From NCBI GenBank assembly GCA_963802375.1, contig CAWDIJ010000006.1, positions 46,066-110,065 on the forward strand: a stretch of 64,000 bases of DNA, written 5' to 3'. The notes under the pieces are model-generated. The model did not search any database and was not told the origin of the DNA. It saw only the letters and a program-made list of their open reading frames with translations. The DNA comes from JACDAN01 sp963802375 (lineage in GTDB: Bacteria; Actinomycetota; Thermoleophilia; Gaiellales; Gaiellaceae). The position numbers were made by a program, and so were the translations under genes. Shown one piece after another: positions 8,816-16,082 of this stretch (positions are counted from its first letter, which is position 1; each line of letters starts with the position of its first letter).

Positions 8816-8943
8816 CGGCGGCTTCAGCCGAGAGCGTAGGCCGGACTAGTGCCGCTGGCGGAAGGAGCCAGCTGATCGAACGCGGATTCGTCCCGAGCAT
8901 GCCGCCGGCCGCCGATTGACCCCTCGGCGCGGGCATTGACGTT

Positions 8944-9909
8944 CTACCCGACGGATGATCCCGCGGCGAACAACTCGTGCTCCCGCTCCAGACCCTTGAG
9001 GCGGTATCGGCCGCGCGACTTGAACGCCAGCCCTGCAGCGCCCTCGGCTAGGTCGCGCGTGGTGCCGGACACGAGCACCTCGGCCGAGTCCGCCTCGGCT
9101 TGGATGCGAGCTGCAGCGTGGACCGCGACACCTCGGACACGGTCGCCGGACAGTGTCACCTCGCCGCTGTGAATGCCGACGCGGATGGAGACCCGGATAG
9201 CCGCCAGAGCCTCAACGAGCTCCAGTCCGCAGCGGATCGCGCGCTCGGCGCCGTCGAACACGATGAGAAATGAATCCCCCGCGGTCTCGACCTCCCGGCC
9301 GCCGAAGCGGACCAGCGCGGTGCGGACGATGTCTTCGTGCATCGTCACGGTGCGCTTCCAGGCCGCGTCACCCTTCTTCCGCGCCTGAGCCGTGGAGTCG
9401 ACGATGTCGGTAAACAGGATGGTGGCCATCACGCGTGCGCCCTCCCCCGGCGGTGTGTCGAATCCAGCGCCCCCGGCCCAGTCGACCATCACCAGTTCCT
9501 CGTCGCCCTCGACCCAGGTCACGTGGCCGGGTGCCAGGTCGAATACCTGGTTGGGCCCGATGACCACTTCCTCGCCTTCGTCGGTCCGGATGCCCATCCG
9601 TCCCCTGAGGACCACACCGCGGTGATACAGCTCGCACGAGGGGGTGCCGACCTCCGGCTGGGCGTATGCCTCCCAGCTCCAGCCTGGCTGCAGGACATGG
9701 CGGGTGACCACCGTTCCGGCCAGGCGCACCTGGTGGCTCGCACCAAGCGGATAGGTCACCACCGCCTCGGGCTCGCCGAGGTCGCGGACCTCGACCGGGC
9801 TCACGGTGATCGTCCCCGCCGGGACTCCGAGCGCCCGTGCATCACATCGAGACCGTAGCGCTTCGACGTTCGTAGTTCGAGGAGGGCCAGGAGGCGTGGC
9901 AAGCGCCAT
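8944..9909 (-). CDS. Cupin fused to class III nucleotidyl cyclase
   Basis: A 321-residue protein. Residues about 55-150 form a cupin-like barrel (YPLGASHQVRLAG, LRGRMGIRTDEGEEVVIGPN, FDLAPGHVTW). Residues about 165-310 form a class III adenylate/guanylate cyclase catalytic domain. The first metal-binding Asp lies in TILFTDIVDST, the dimer/metal region in VETAGDSFLIVFDGAERAI, and RVGIHSGEV is the conserved core. There is no membrane segment. The cupin probably senses a small ligand and controls cyclase output. A cNMP-binding protein is encoded at 28665 and another at 45292, but no direct link is shown. Confidence 0.85.
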   Translation of the reverse strand: MALATPPGPPRTTNVEALRSRCDARALGVPAGTITVSPVEVRDLGEPEAVVTYPLGASHQVRLAGTVVTRHVLQPGWSWEAYAQPEVGTPSCELYHRGVVLRGRMGIRTDEGEEVVIGPNQVFDLAPGHVTWVEGDEELVMVDWAGGAGFDTPPGEGARVMATILFTDIVDSTAQARKKGDAAWKRTVTMHEDIVRTALVRFGGREVETAGDSFLIVFDGAERAIRCGLELVEALAAIRVSIRVGIHSGEVTLSGDRVRGVAVHAAARIQAEADSAEVLVSGTTRDLAEGAAGLAFKSRGRYRLKGLEREHELFAAGSSVG

Positions 9910-9995
9910 GGCGTTCGGATCGCTGCCCGGCTCGGCGTGCTCGCCCGCTACTCCTCTAGCTACTCCCCTCGCGGGCGAAAAGGTGCTGATTAGTA

Positions 9996-10021
9996 GGGAG
10001 CTTCAAGCCCAGTACCGCCCA
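9996..10021 (+). repeat. Second tRNA-Val 3'-end copy (att-like scar)
   Basis: GGGAGCTTCAA followed by GCCCAGTACCGCCCA (10007-10021). The left part matches the scar at 7351. The right flank (TTTCAACCTGCG) resembles the sequence immediately after the intact tRNA (TTCTGACCTGCG). This is what recombination between successive islands at one tRNA would leave. Confidence 0.65.
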
Positions 10022-10128
10022 TTTCAACCTGCGCGTTCATTCGGCTCTCGCATAGCTATGCGGGTCAGGCGTGCCCAGGAAGGCGAGAAGGCCTGATGGT
10101 TCCCTCTCGGTTCGAGCGGCGGCGTGAG

Positions 10129-10675
10129 TCAGGTGGCGGCGGGACGAAGCGGTTCCGACCCGTCCCAGCCCTCGGCGCCCTCGCGCACCATCTGGAAAAA
10201 GTCGCGCAGTCCCTGGCTGTCGACGTGGATCTCGATGTCGTGACCCAACGAGGCGGACGCGTCGTGGAAGGTGATGTCGAGTTCGCCGAGCTGGGCGCTG
10301 AGGTACTCCGGTAGCCCGCGGTCCTCGAGTTCGCGCCGAAGGTCCTCTACTGATGCCGCCGGTACCGCCCAGGCGACGTGATGAACCCCCGGTAGGGCGC
10401 CTGAGAAGCGGCCCTCGATCCGCTCCGGAACGAGGCGGATTATCTTCATCAGCTCGATCGGGCCGCCGCCGCAGTAGCCGAACGCCGAGTGATGGACGAA
10501 CTCCGCCGGCTCACCCCTCGAGGTGATGTTCTCGAGGGGGACGTTTTCGACGAGGAAGAACGGCCCGGCTCCGAGCTGCTCCGCCAAGCGCGTCGACGGT
10601 CGACTCGATGTTCTCGACGACGTAGGCGTAGTGGTGTGCTCCCTCCAGCGACGGTCGAAAACGATCGGCTGGCAC
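10129..10675 (-). pseudogene. VOC/glyoxalase-family protein, frameshifted as read
   Basis: The N-terminus VPADRFRPSLEGAHHYAYVV, continuing ENIESTVDAL, is read from GTG 10675 behind AAGGAGAG. Near 10580 the frame changes and the protein continues as AEQLGAGPFFLVENVPLE...VHHVAWAV...LGHDIEIHVD to 10129. HHYAYVV and HHVAWAV are the paired metal-ligand strands of a vicinal oxygen chelate fold. A single slip with conserved sequence on both sides could be a sequencing indel. Another VOC gene with the same kind of lesion lies just upstream. Confidence 0.7.
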
Positions 10676-10754
10676 GATTCTCTCCTTGGTCTCGTTCAAG
10701 CAGCGGGGTTTACCGGAGACCGCTCCAGCTGGTCCTGTTCTCCATTTCCTGGGC

Positions 10755-11054
10755 CTAATCTCCGACCACGAACCAGACGACGAACACCATTGCGCCCCAG
10801 AGCCAGACTGCACCGGTGACGAGCGCGACGAGGCGGAGAGTGGTAGCCCGTACTGCTGTTCCGCCGACCACGAGCGCGGCGGCAACCGCGAGGGGGATCC
10901 CAAGGGGAAAGGCGACGAGCGCCCAGCCTTCGTCCCACCCGGGCCAGTCGTCTCCGTGACCCGCATCTTCCACCATTAGGCCGAGGACTCCAGCGAGAGC
11001 CGCAAGCACGAGGACGGCCACTCCTATCCGCAGAAGGGTCACCAGATCCTCCAC
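10755..11054 (-). CDS. Small three-helix membrane protein
   Basis: About 99 residues from GTG 11054 (VEDLVTLLRIGVAVLV); an ATG at 11120 would add 22 residues of no clear character. Three hydrophobic segments are visible: TLLRIGVAVLVLAALAGVLG, LVAFPLGIPLAVAAALVVGG and VTGAVWLWGAMVFVVWFVVG. Function unknown. It lies between two broken VOC genes on the same strand. Confidence 0.55.
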   Translation of the reverse strand: MEDLVTLLRIGVAVLVLAALAGVLGLMVEDAGHGDDWPGWDEGWALVAFPLGIPLAVAAALVVGGTAVRATTLRLVALVTGAVWLWGAMVFVVWFVVGD

Positions 11055-11123
11055 GGTACGGTGGACCTTCGGGCCGGCACAAGGAGCCAGTTGACCGTGT
11101 CCGCCTCCGGCGTAAAGCACGGC

Positions 11124-11505
11124 CTATCCGAGCGGCGCGAACAGAGCGACCGTGTTCCCGTCCGGGTCGCGGAGGTATGCGAAGCGCTGACCCCAAAACG
11201 CATCCCAGGGCTCTGCCTTGCTCTCGAACCCGCGCGTCGACGACGCGCACGTATGTCGCGTCTACGTCGGCGGGGTCAGCACAACGGAAGGCCAGCACGA
11301 TCCTCTGACGAACCGGGGTCGGCAAGTCGGGCTCGATCTGCCTGATCAGTTCCTCCGTGTCCCACATCAGGTGCAGTGGGCCGCGTACCGGGGCCTCCAC
11401 GTGGTCCTCGCCGGGATTGGGAACCTCGACCCCGAGCAGGCCGTAAAAGCGGAGCGACGCGGCCTGGTTTGCGGTCGTGATCCCGATCGCCTCGAGCTCG
11501 GCCAC
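11124..11505 (-). pseudogene. VOC/glyoxalase-family protein, frameshifted near its end
   Basis: MAELEAIGITTANQAASLRF begins a VOC-type fold, and LHLMWDTEEL and RIVLAFRCADPADVDATY follow. Near 11215 the frame changes. The expected ending (FESKAEPWDAFWGQRFAYLR, then DPDGNTVALFAPLG) is in the next frame and stops at 11124. The single slip lies in a GCGCGGG run, a typical position for an indel error. Confidence 0.7.
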
Positions 11506-11527
11506 GTGGAGACGATACTGACCGGCG

Positions 11528-11549
11528 TCGAAGCTGGGGTCACTGGTTT
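11528..11549 (+). repeat. Degenerate tRNA-Val fragment
   Basis: TCGAAGCTGGGGTCACTGGTT matches the tRNA-Val segment from the anticodon loop into the T-loop, with two small gaps, and then diverges. It sits between divergent genes. I read it as a further, older scar at the same integration hotspot. Confidence 0.4.
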
Positions 11550-11622
11550 TTCAGGGCCGGCTGACCGAGTAGGCGCGACTCAAACGGGCTAGTCGGTCCA
11601 CCGGACAGGTACAACCCGCTGC

Positions 11623-12510
11623 GTGTCGCCGCGGTCGGTCCGCCTCACGAGCCCGGAACGGGTCCTTTTCCCCGACGAAGGGATCACAAAGCAGGACCTG
11701 TTCGAGTACTACCAGGCGATTGCGCCGGTGCTTGTCCCGCACCTGCGCAATCGGCCGTTCACGATGAAGCGCTCGCCCTACGGAGTGGGCGGGGAGGCGT
11801 ACTTCCAGAAGCAGGCGCCGAAGGGGATGCCCTCCTGGATCCGGACACGCACCTTCCGCACCTACCCGCGAGAGGGCGAGTCGCGGCTCGTCGACTTCCC
11901 GCTCGTCAACTCGCCGGAGGCGGTGCTCTGGATGGTGCAGATGAACTGCATCGACATGAACGCTTGGTACTCGCGGGTCGACAAGCCGCACCGCCCGGAC
12001 TTCGTGCTCTTCGACCTCGACCCGCCCGACGGCGGCTTCGCGCTCGCGATCCGCGTCGCTCACCTGATCCGCGAGGAGCTCGAGCGGCTCGAGCTCGAGT
12101 CTTATGTCAAGACGAGCGGCGCCGACGGGATTCACGTGCTCGTCCCGATTGCGCGCCGAGCGACCTTCGAGCAGACCTACGCCTTCGCGGAGCGCGTGGC
12201 ACGCGAGCTCGAAGAGCGGCACCCAGGGCTGGTCACGACCGAGTGGCTGAAGCGCAAGCGCGAGGGCGTGCTCGTCGACCACCGTCAGAACGCGCGCGGG
12301 AAGACGATCGCCTCGGTCTACTCGGTGCGGCCGAAGCCGGGCGCGCCGGTCTCGACGCCGCTTCGCTGGGACGAGCTGACAGAGGACGTGACGCCGCGCC
12401 GCTTCGGGATGCGCGAGGCGCTCGAGCGGGTCGAACAGCACGGCGACCTGTTCGGGCCCGTGCTCGCGGGCGGCCAGGCACTCGGAGGTGCCCTGAAGAA
12501 GCTGCGCTAG
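11623..12510 (+). CDS. LigD-type DNA primase/polymerase domain protein
   Basis: A 295-residue stand-alone polymerase domain of the archaeo-eukaryotic primase type found in LigD, which fills ends during Ku-dependent non-homologous end joining. FDLDPPDGGF (about residue 125) carries the catalytic aspartates. SGADGIHVLVP (about 165-175) carries the conserved His, and the ENVDHRQNARGKT-like motif appears as LVDHRQNARGKTIASVYS. GTG 11623 was chosen because the family N-terminus (LTSPERVLFPDEGITKQDL) follows directly. Neither a ligase domain nor Ku is in the window. Confidence 0.9.
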   Translation: MSPRSVRLTSPERVLFPDEGITKQDLFEYYQAIAPVLVPHLRNRPFTMKRSPYGVGGEAYFQKQAPKGMPSWIRTRTFRTYPREGESRLVDFPLVNSPEAVLWMVQMNCIDMNAWYSRVDKPHRPDFVLFDLDPPDGGFALAIRVAHLIREELERLELESYVKTSGADGIHVLVPIARRATFEQTYAFAERVARELEERHPGLVTTEWLKRKREGVLVDHRQNARGKTIASVYSVRPKPGAPVSTPLRWDELTEDVTPRRFGMREALERVEQHGDLFGPVLAGGQALGGALKKLR

Positions 12511-12564
12511 TGCAGGGCCGGGCAAACGGTCGCGCTCCACGAGAAGCCTGGTCTAATTCGACGC

Positions 12565-12921
12565 ATGCAGTTCGACCGGCACACGCTCGTGCTGCTCGTG
12601 CGTCGGCCCGATGCACCGGAGCTCACGGACGAGGAGGCGGCCGAGCTCCAGGATCGGCATCTCGCCTACCGAGCCGATCTGCGCCACCGCGGCTACCTCG
12701 TCGGCGGAGGGCCGCTCGTCGACCAGGACGACGAGCGCCTGCGCGGCATCTCGATCATGATGTGCGACCCCGAGACGGCGCGCCGTCTCAGCAACGAGGA
12801 CCCGGCGGTGCGGGCGGGCCGGCTCGCGGCGGAGGTGATGACCTGGATGGTTCCCGCGGGCAACGTCCGCTTCGAGAACGTCCCCGCGCCGCGGTCGATG
12901 GCCGAAGCGGCGGAGGACTGA
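12565..12921 (+). CDS. YCII-related domain protein
   Basis: A 118-residue dimeric-barrel protein. It shows the YCII features: an N-terminal strand with Arg/Pro (VLLVRRPDAPEL), LQDRHLAYRADLRHRGYLVG with a central His, and the SIMMCDPETARRLSNEDPA strand-helix. The family's reaction is mostly unknown. It follows ligD by 54 bases on the same strand. Confidence 0.75.
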   Translation: MQFDRHTLVLLVRRPDAPELTDEEAAELQDRHLAYRADLRHRGYLVGGGPLVDQDDERLRGISIMMCDPETARRLSNEDPAVRAGRLAAEVMTWMVPAGNVRFENVPAPRSMAEAAED

Positions 12922-13066
12922 CGACCGCCTGTCCGAGCTGGGGGAACCTCACCGGGCGCGCTTCTCACGGCCCGCGCCACTCATAGGGAGCACGTGCCCT
13001 AACTCGCATCGATGGGCGCTACCCTCATTGAGTGGGGAGTCACCTCCCGCGTAGGATGCGCTCGAA

Positions 13067-13726
13067 GTGACGGCCGCTTCCGAAAAAGCGGCCGAACAGG
13101 AGGAACCGCCACACGCCGAGCGTCGGCGTCTACGTGTGCCGACGTCGGTGCTGGTGACGGTGCTCGTGGCCGCTCTCTCCGTCTGGGTAGCCCCGGCGTT
13201 TACGCGGCAGTGGGAGGATCGGAAGCAGGCACGACAGTTACAGGCGCAAATCGCGGAGCAAATGGTTCTCGCGACAGCGACATTTGCCAACCGCGGCCGC
13301 AACGCTCTTGCTAGTCGCAAGGAGTGGCGAGCGATCGTTAATGATTGGGAGCTTTCGCATACCCGGATCGATGCGAGGCTACGGGTCTATTTCTCGCCCG
13401 AGCTGCGTTCGTTGTGGAGCAGGTTCGGCCGCGGTATCCACGCCGTAGCGTTCTTAGCAAGGGTGGCGCACACTGACCCGCTTGAGGTGACCCCGGACAG
13501 AATCAAGGAGCAGCTGGCCCTCGTCGAAAATCTCTCGGGGTCGACCAGGGAGGAGGTGGAAACAAAACTCACTGACGCGGATGTTCGTACGCGCAGAGCG
13601 GGCGCCAGGGCTCTGCTGATTGCAGTGCCGGGCAGTGCGAATTCGATCATTGACCGTCTGATGGCGGCCGATCCGGACGCATATAGCACCTCACGCGGCG
13701 ATCTGCTTCGCGACCTGCTCCCGTAG
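13067..13726 (+). CDS. Membrane-anchored protein of unknown function, atypical composition
   Basis: A 219-residue protein with a charged N-terminus, one membrane segment (VPTSVLVTVLVAALSVWVA, about residues 24-42) and a roughly 170-residue soluble part rich in helices (RKQARQLQAQIAEQMVLATA...). No domain is recognised. G+C and codon use are visibly lower than in neighbouring genes (AAA, ATT and GAT are common), suggesting transfer. A perfect hairpin (13071-13094) overlaps the first codons, so the true start may lie downstream. Confidence 0.6.
   Translation: MTAASEKAAEQEEPPHAERRRLRVPTSVLVTVLVAALSVWVAPAFTRQWEDRKQARQLQAQIAEQMVLATATFANRGRNALASRKEWRAIVNDWELSHTRIDARLRVYFSPELRSLWSRFGRGIHAVAFLARVAHTDPLEVTPDRIKEQLALVENLSGSTREEVETKLTDADVRTRRAGARALLIAVPGSANSIIDRLMAADPDAYSTSRGDLLRDLLP
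13071..13094. other. Perfect hairpin at the gene start
   Basis: CGGCCGCTT and AAGCGGCCG form a nine-base stem around a six-base loop, four bases after the GTG at 13067. It could be a translation-controlling mRNA hairpin, an operator, or an accident of Ala/Ser/Glu/Lys codons. Confidence 0.4.
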
Positions 13727-13863
13727 GCACAGACAGCCGAACAGCCCGCGAGTGCGCGGCTGCGTCGAGGGGGATGACTCACACACGGTCAGCGCCGCCG
13801 TGAGATTCAGACTCACCTGCACGTTCGTCTGGACGCTCTCGGCTGCCTAATCTGCTGATCGTG

Positions 13864-14274
13864 ATGAAGCACGCCGCGAGTCTGGTGGCTGTGGCGTTCG
13901 TCCTGGCCGGCTGCGGCGGCTGGGAGGGCGGCCAGACGCCTGGGATCCAGACCGTCCTCCATATCAAGGCGTGGCCGCATGGCAACGACCGAGGAGCGCC
14001 TCGGGAATGGAGGCTCCACTGCGATCTGGCAGGTGGAACGCATCCAGCGCCCGAGAAAGCTTGCGAGCAACTCTTCGACCTGGCCGATCCGTTTGCGCCC
14101 ACTCCTGCCAACGCCGTCTGCACCGGGATCTACGGCGGCCCGGCCGTCGCCGAGGTAGAAGGTCTGTATCGCGGCGAGACCGTCGACGCGAGGTTCACGC
14201 GCACAGACGGCTGCGAGATTGCACGCTGGGACCGCCATGCGTTCCTGTTCCCGGTCAAGCGAGAGTCGTCCTAG
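13864..14274 (+). CDS. Subtilisin-inhibitor-like lipoprotein
   Basis: A 136-residue lipoprotein: MKHAASLVAVAFVLAGCGGW has the lipobox LAGC. The mature part follows the SSI pattern: LHCDLAGGTHPAPEKACEQL, then DPFAPTPANAVCTGIYGGPA, VDARFTRTDGCEIARWD. The disulfide cysteines and the GTHP, CTxIYGGP and GCExxRWD signatures are where the Streptomyces subtilisin inhibitor family has them. A secreted, membrane-tethered serine protease inhibitor is likely. A GTG at 13861 is an equally possible start. Confidence 0.75.
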   Translation: MKHAASLVAVAFVLAGCGGWEGGQTPGIQTVLHIKAWPHGNDRGAPREWRLHCDLAGGTHPAPEKACEQLFDLADPFAPTPANAVCTGIYGGPAVAEVEGLYRGETVDARFTRTDGCEIARWDRHAFLFPVKRESS

Positions 14275-14302
14275 GCCCGGGTCTCCTCGCCGGCTACCGG
14301 CC

Positions 14303-14869
14303 CTAGCCGCGATCCGCCCGTTGACGGTCGCGCCGACGAAGGAACCCCGTTGCGGCGATCGCGGCCAGCGTCGTGATTGCGAGGACGCCGGCAGCGATGA
14401 GCGGCGCCAGCGAGCGCTCTTCGTCTCCAGGTGTCGGCGACCGGGAAACGAGGCTCACCTGGAGTGGGAAGAGACCGCTTCGCGGCACGCTCGGGTACAC
14501 CTCCTCGCCCTGGAAGGTGATCGTCGTCCCTTCGTTCGGCAGATCGGCCTCGAACGCGAAGACGCCGGTTGCCCCCGCCGCGACCGATCCATCACCCCAT
14601 ACGAGCGTCGAGCCCTCCATCGTCGTCGACCACTCCTTGGCGTCGACGACGCGCACATCGACGCCCGCCGGTGCGGTGAGCCGAAACCCGGTAATCGGGA
14701 CGTTCACGGATGTGTTGGGGACCTGGATCTCGAATCGCTGCGTTGTTCCCGTCGGGGCTTCCGCAGGAGTAATCGTCCCGTGGGCTCTCGCTTCGGGAAC
14801 GGAGCCGATGAGCCCTCCCGCCGCGAAGAGGAGCACCAGGCTCGGCGCGACTCGAGTCCTTCCGCCCAT
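14303..14869 (-). CDS. YcnI-like (DUF1775) secreted protein
   Basis: A 188-residue protein with a signal peptide ending in EARA. The mature protein starts with His (HGTITPAEAPTGTTQRFEI), then VPNTSVNVPITGFRLTAPAG and a Trp in VVDAKEWST. YcnI-type copper proteins bind Cu through the mature N-terminal His and a Trp-containing site. A C-terminal membrane helix (LIAAGVLAITTLAAIAATGF) and a basic tail follow, as in the family. No copper transport genes are adjacent, so the copper role is inferred. Confidence 0.6.
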   Translation of the reverse strand: MGGRTRVAPSLVLLFAAGGLIGSVPEARAHGTITPAEAPTGTTQRFEIQVPNTSVNVPITGFRLTAPAGVDVRVVDAKEWSTTMEGSTLVWGDGSVAAGATGVFAFEADLPNEGTTITFQGEEVYPSVPRSGLFPLQVSLVSRSPTPGDEERSLAPLIAAGVLAITTLAAIAATGFLRRRDRQRADRG

Positions 14870-15112
14870 GAGGGTGGCATCGTGACAGCGCTCGAGTCGG
14901 CAAACGTTGCCCCGTTCCCGGCTTCCCGCCGATGCGCCTGGCGTACCTGGAACGCATGTGTCGCGGAACAGCGCAGAAAGCGCTCATGCACGATCGGAGC
15001 AAGGGATTCTTGGCCCAAGGCTGCTAGGCTCGAAGCGTAAATCTAGAGCGAGTCCGGTTCGCGCGAGGCGCCTTCCTGCTTGTTCGTGCAATTTTTCAAG
15101 GGAGGTGTTTTC

Positions 15113-15322
15113 ATGGCCAGCGGAACCGTGAAGTGGTTCAACGACAGCAAGGGGTACGGCTTCATCACCCCGGACGAGGGCTCGAAGGATCTCTTCGTCC
15201 ACTTCAGCAACATCGCCGGTGACGGCTTCAAGAGCCTCACCGAAGGCGCGCGCGTCGAGTTCGAGGAGCGCGAGGGCCAGAAGGGCCCCGAGGCGACGAA
15301 CGTCGCCCTCATCAGCGCCTAG
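15113..15322 (+). CDS. csp: Cold-shock protein (CspA family)
   Basis: A 69-residue single CSD domain with RNP1 (KGYGFITPD) and RNP2 (LFVHFSNI). It is an RNA chaperone binding single-stranded RNA/DNA. ATG 15113 follows GGGAGGTG at a good distance. The 240 bases upstream hold no gene and probably include a long 5' untranslated leader, as is common for cold-shock genes. A hairpin follows the stop. Confidence 0.95.
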   Translation: MASGTVKWFNDSKGYGFITPDEGSKDLFVHFSNIAGDGFKSLTEGARVEFEEREGQKGPEATNVALISA

Positions 15323-15336
15323 CACAGGTTTCGAGC

Positions 15337-15365
15337 AGGTCGTGGCCGTGCGGCGGTCACGACCT
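15337..15365 (+). terminator. Hairpin between csp and infA
   Basis: AGGTCGTG and CACGACCT form an eight-base stem around a 13-base GC-rich loop, between the csp stop and the infA ribosome site. There is no T-run. It could be a csp terminator or an attenuator for infA. Confidence 0.4.
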
Positions 15366-15386
15366 CTCCACCCGAAAGGACGAGGA

Positions 15387-15605
15387 TTGGGCAAGGAAGA
15401 GAAGGTCGAGATGGAGGGCGAGGTGATCGAGGCGCTGCGCAACAGCATGTTCAGAATCCGCCTCGACAACGGCCACGAGACGCTCGGCTACTCGGCCGGA
15501 AAGATGAAGCGGTACCGGATCCGCCTCTTCCTCGGCGACCGCGTGAAGGTCGAACTGTCGCCGTACGACCTCGACCGCGGCCGGATCGTCTACCGCTACC
15601 GGTAG
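15387..15605 (+). CDS. infA: Translation initiation factor IF-1
   Basis: A 72-residue OB-fold protein, exactly the usual IF-1 length: LGKEEKVEMEGEVIEAL, FRIRLDNGHETLGYSAGKMK, GDRVKVELSPYDLDRGRIVY. The TTG start at 15387 is supported by AAAGGACGAGG upstream and by the family N-terminus. The region usually reading LAHISGKMR is LGYSAGKMK here. The gene stands beside csp rather than in the ribosomal protein cluster where infA usually sits, so it may be a second copy. Confidence 0.9.
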   Translation: MGKEEKVEMEGEVIEALRNSMFRIRLDNGHETLGYSAGKMKRYRIRLFLGDRVKVELSPYDLDRGRIVYRYR

Positions 15606-15674
15606 CCGGCCCGAGAGGGTTGGACAACCCTTAACCAAGCCCTTGCCCGTGCTTTCAGGGCACCGAGCTAGCGT

Positions 15675-15692
15675 CCTTCGCATAGTCGAAGG
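15675..15692 (+). promoter_or_regulatory. Hairpin that would occlude a ribosome site
   Basis: CCTTCG, loop CATAGT, CGAAGG. The right arm includes the first bases of the AAGGAGG ribosome site of the secreted-protein gene at 15702, so folding would block initiation. The effect is inferred from the sequence. Confidence 0.4.
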
Positions 15693-15701
15693 AGGTTGGA
15701 A

Positions 15702-16082
15702 ATGCGCAAGCTCACAGTCCTCACAGCGCTCCTCGCCGCCGCCGTGGCGCTTCCCGCGGTCGCTCCGGCCAAGAACAATCCCGGGGTGACGCGAGCCGGC
15801 GCTTGCTCCGGTGGAGCGAGCTGGAAGCTGAAGGCCAAGCACGACGACGGCCGGGTCGAGACGGAGTTCGAGGTCGACCAGAACGTCAGCGGTCGCCGGT
15901 GGAACGTCGTCATCAGCCGCAACGGCGTCGTCGTCTTCCGCGGGGCCCGCATCACGCGGCCGCCGAGCGGATCGTTCTCGGTCAACCGGCGGATCGCAAA
16001 CGCTGCCGGCCGTGATCGCATCGTCGCGACGGCCCGGTCCGTCGCCGGCGGACGTGTTTGCCGCGGCGTCGTCACCGTCTAG
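15702..16082 (+). CDS. Small secreted beta-rich protein
   Basis: A 126-residue protein: signal peptide MRKLTVLTALLAAAVALPAV ending APAK, then a mature domain with two Cys and alternating strands (SWKLKAKHDDGRVETEFEVD, RWNVVISRNGVVVFRGARIT). It looks like a small immunoglobulin-like or beta-sandwich fold. Function unknown. ATG 15702 was chosen over the in-frame TTG 15696 because the ribosome site AAGGAGG requires it. The stop overlaps the convergent aminotransferase gene. Confidence 0.65.
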   Translation: MRKLTVLTALLAAAVALPAVAPAKNNPGVTRAGACSGGASWKLKAKHDDGRVETEFEVDQNVSGRRWNVVISRNGVVVFRGARITRPPSGSFSVNRRIANAAGRDRIVATARSVAGGRVCRGVVTV

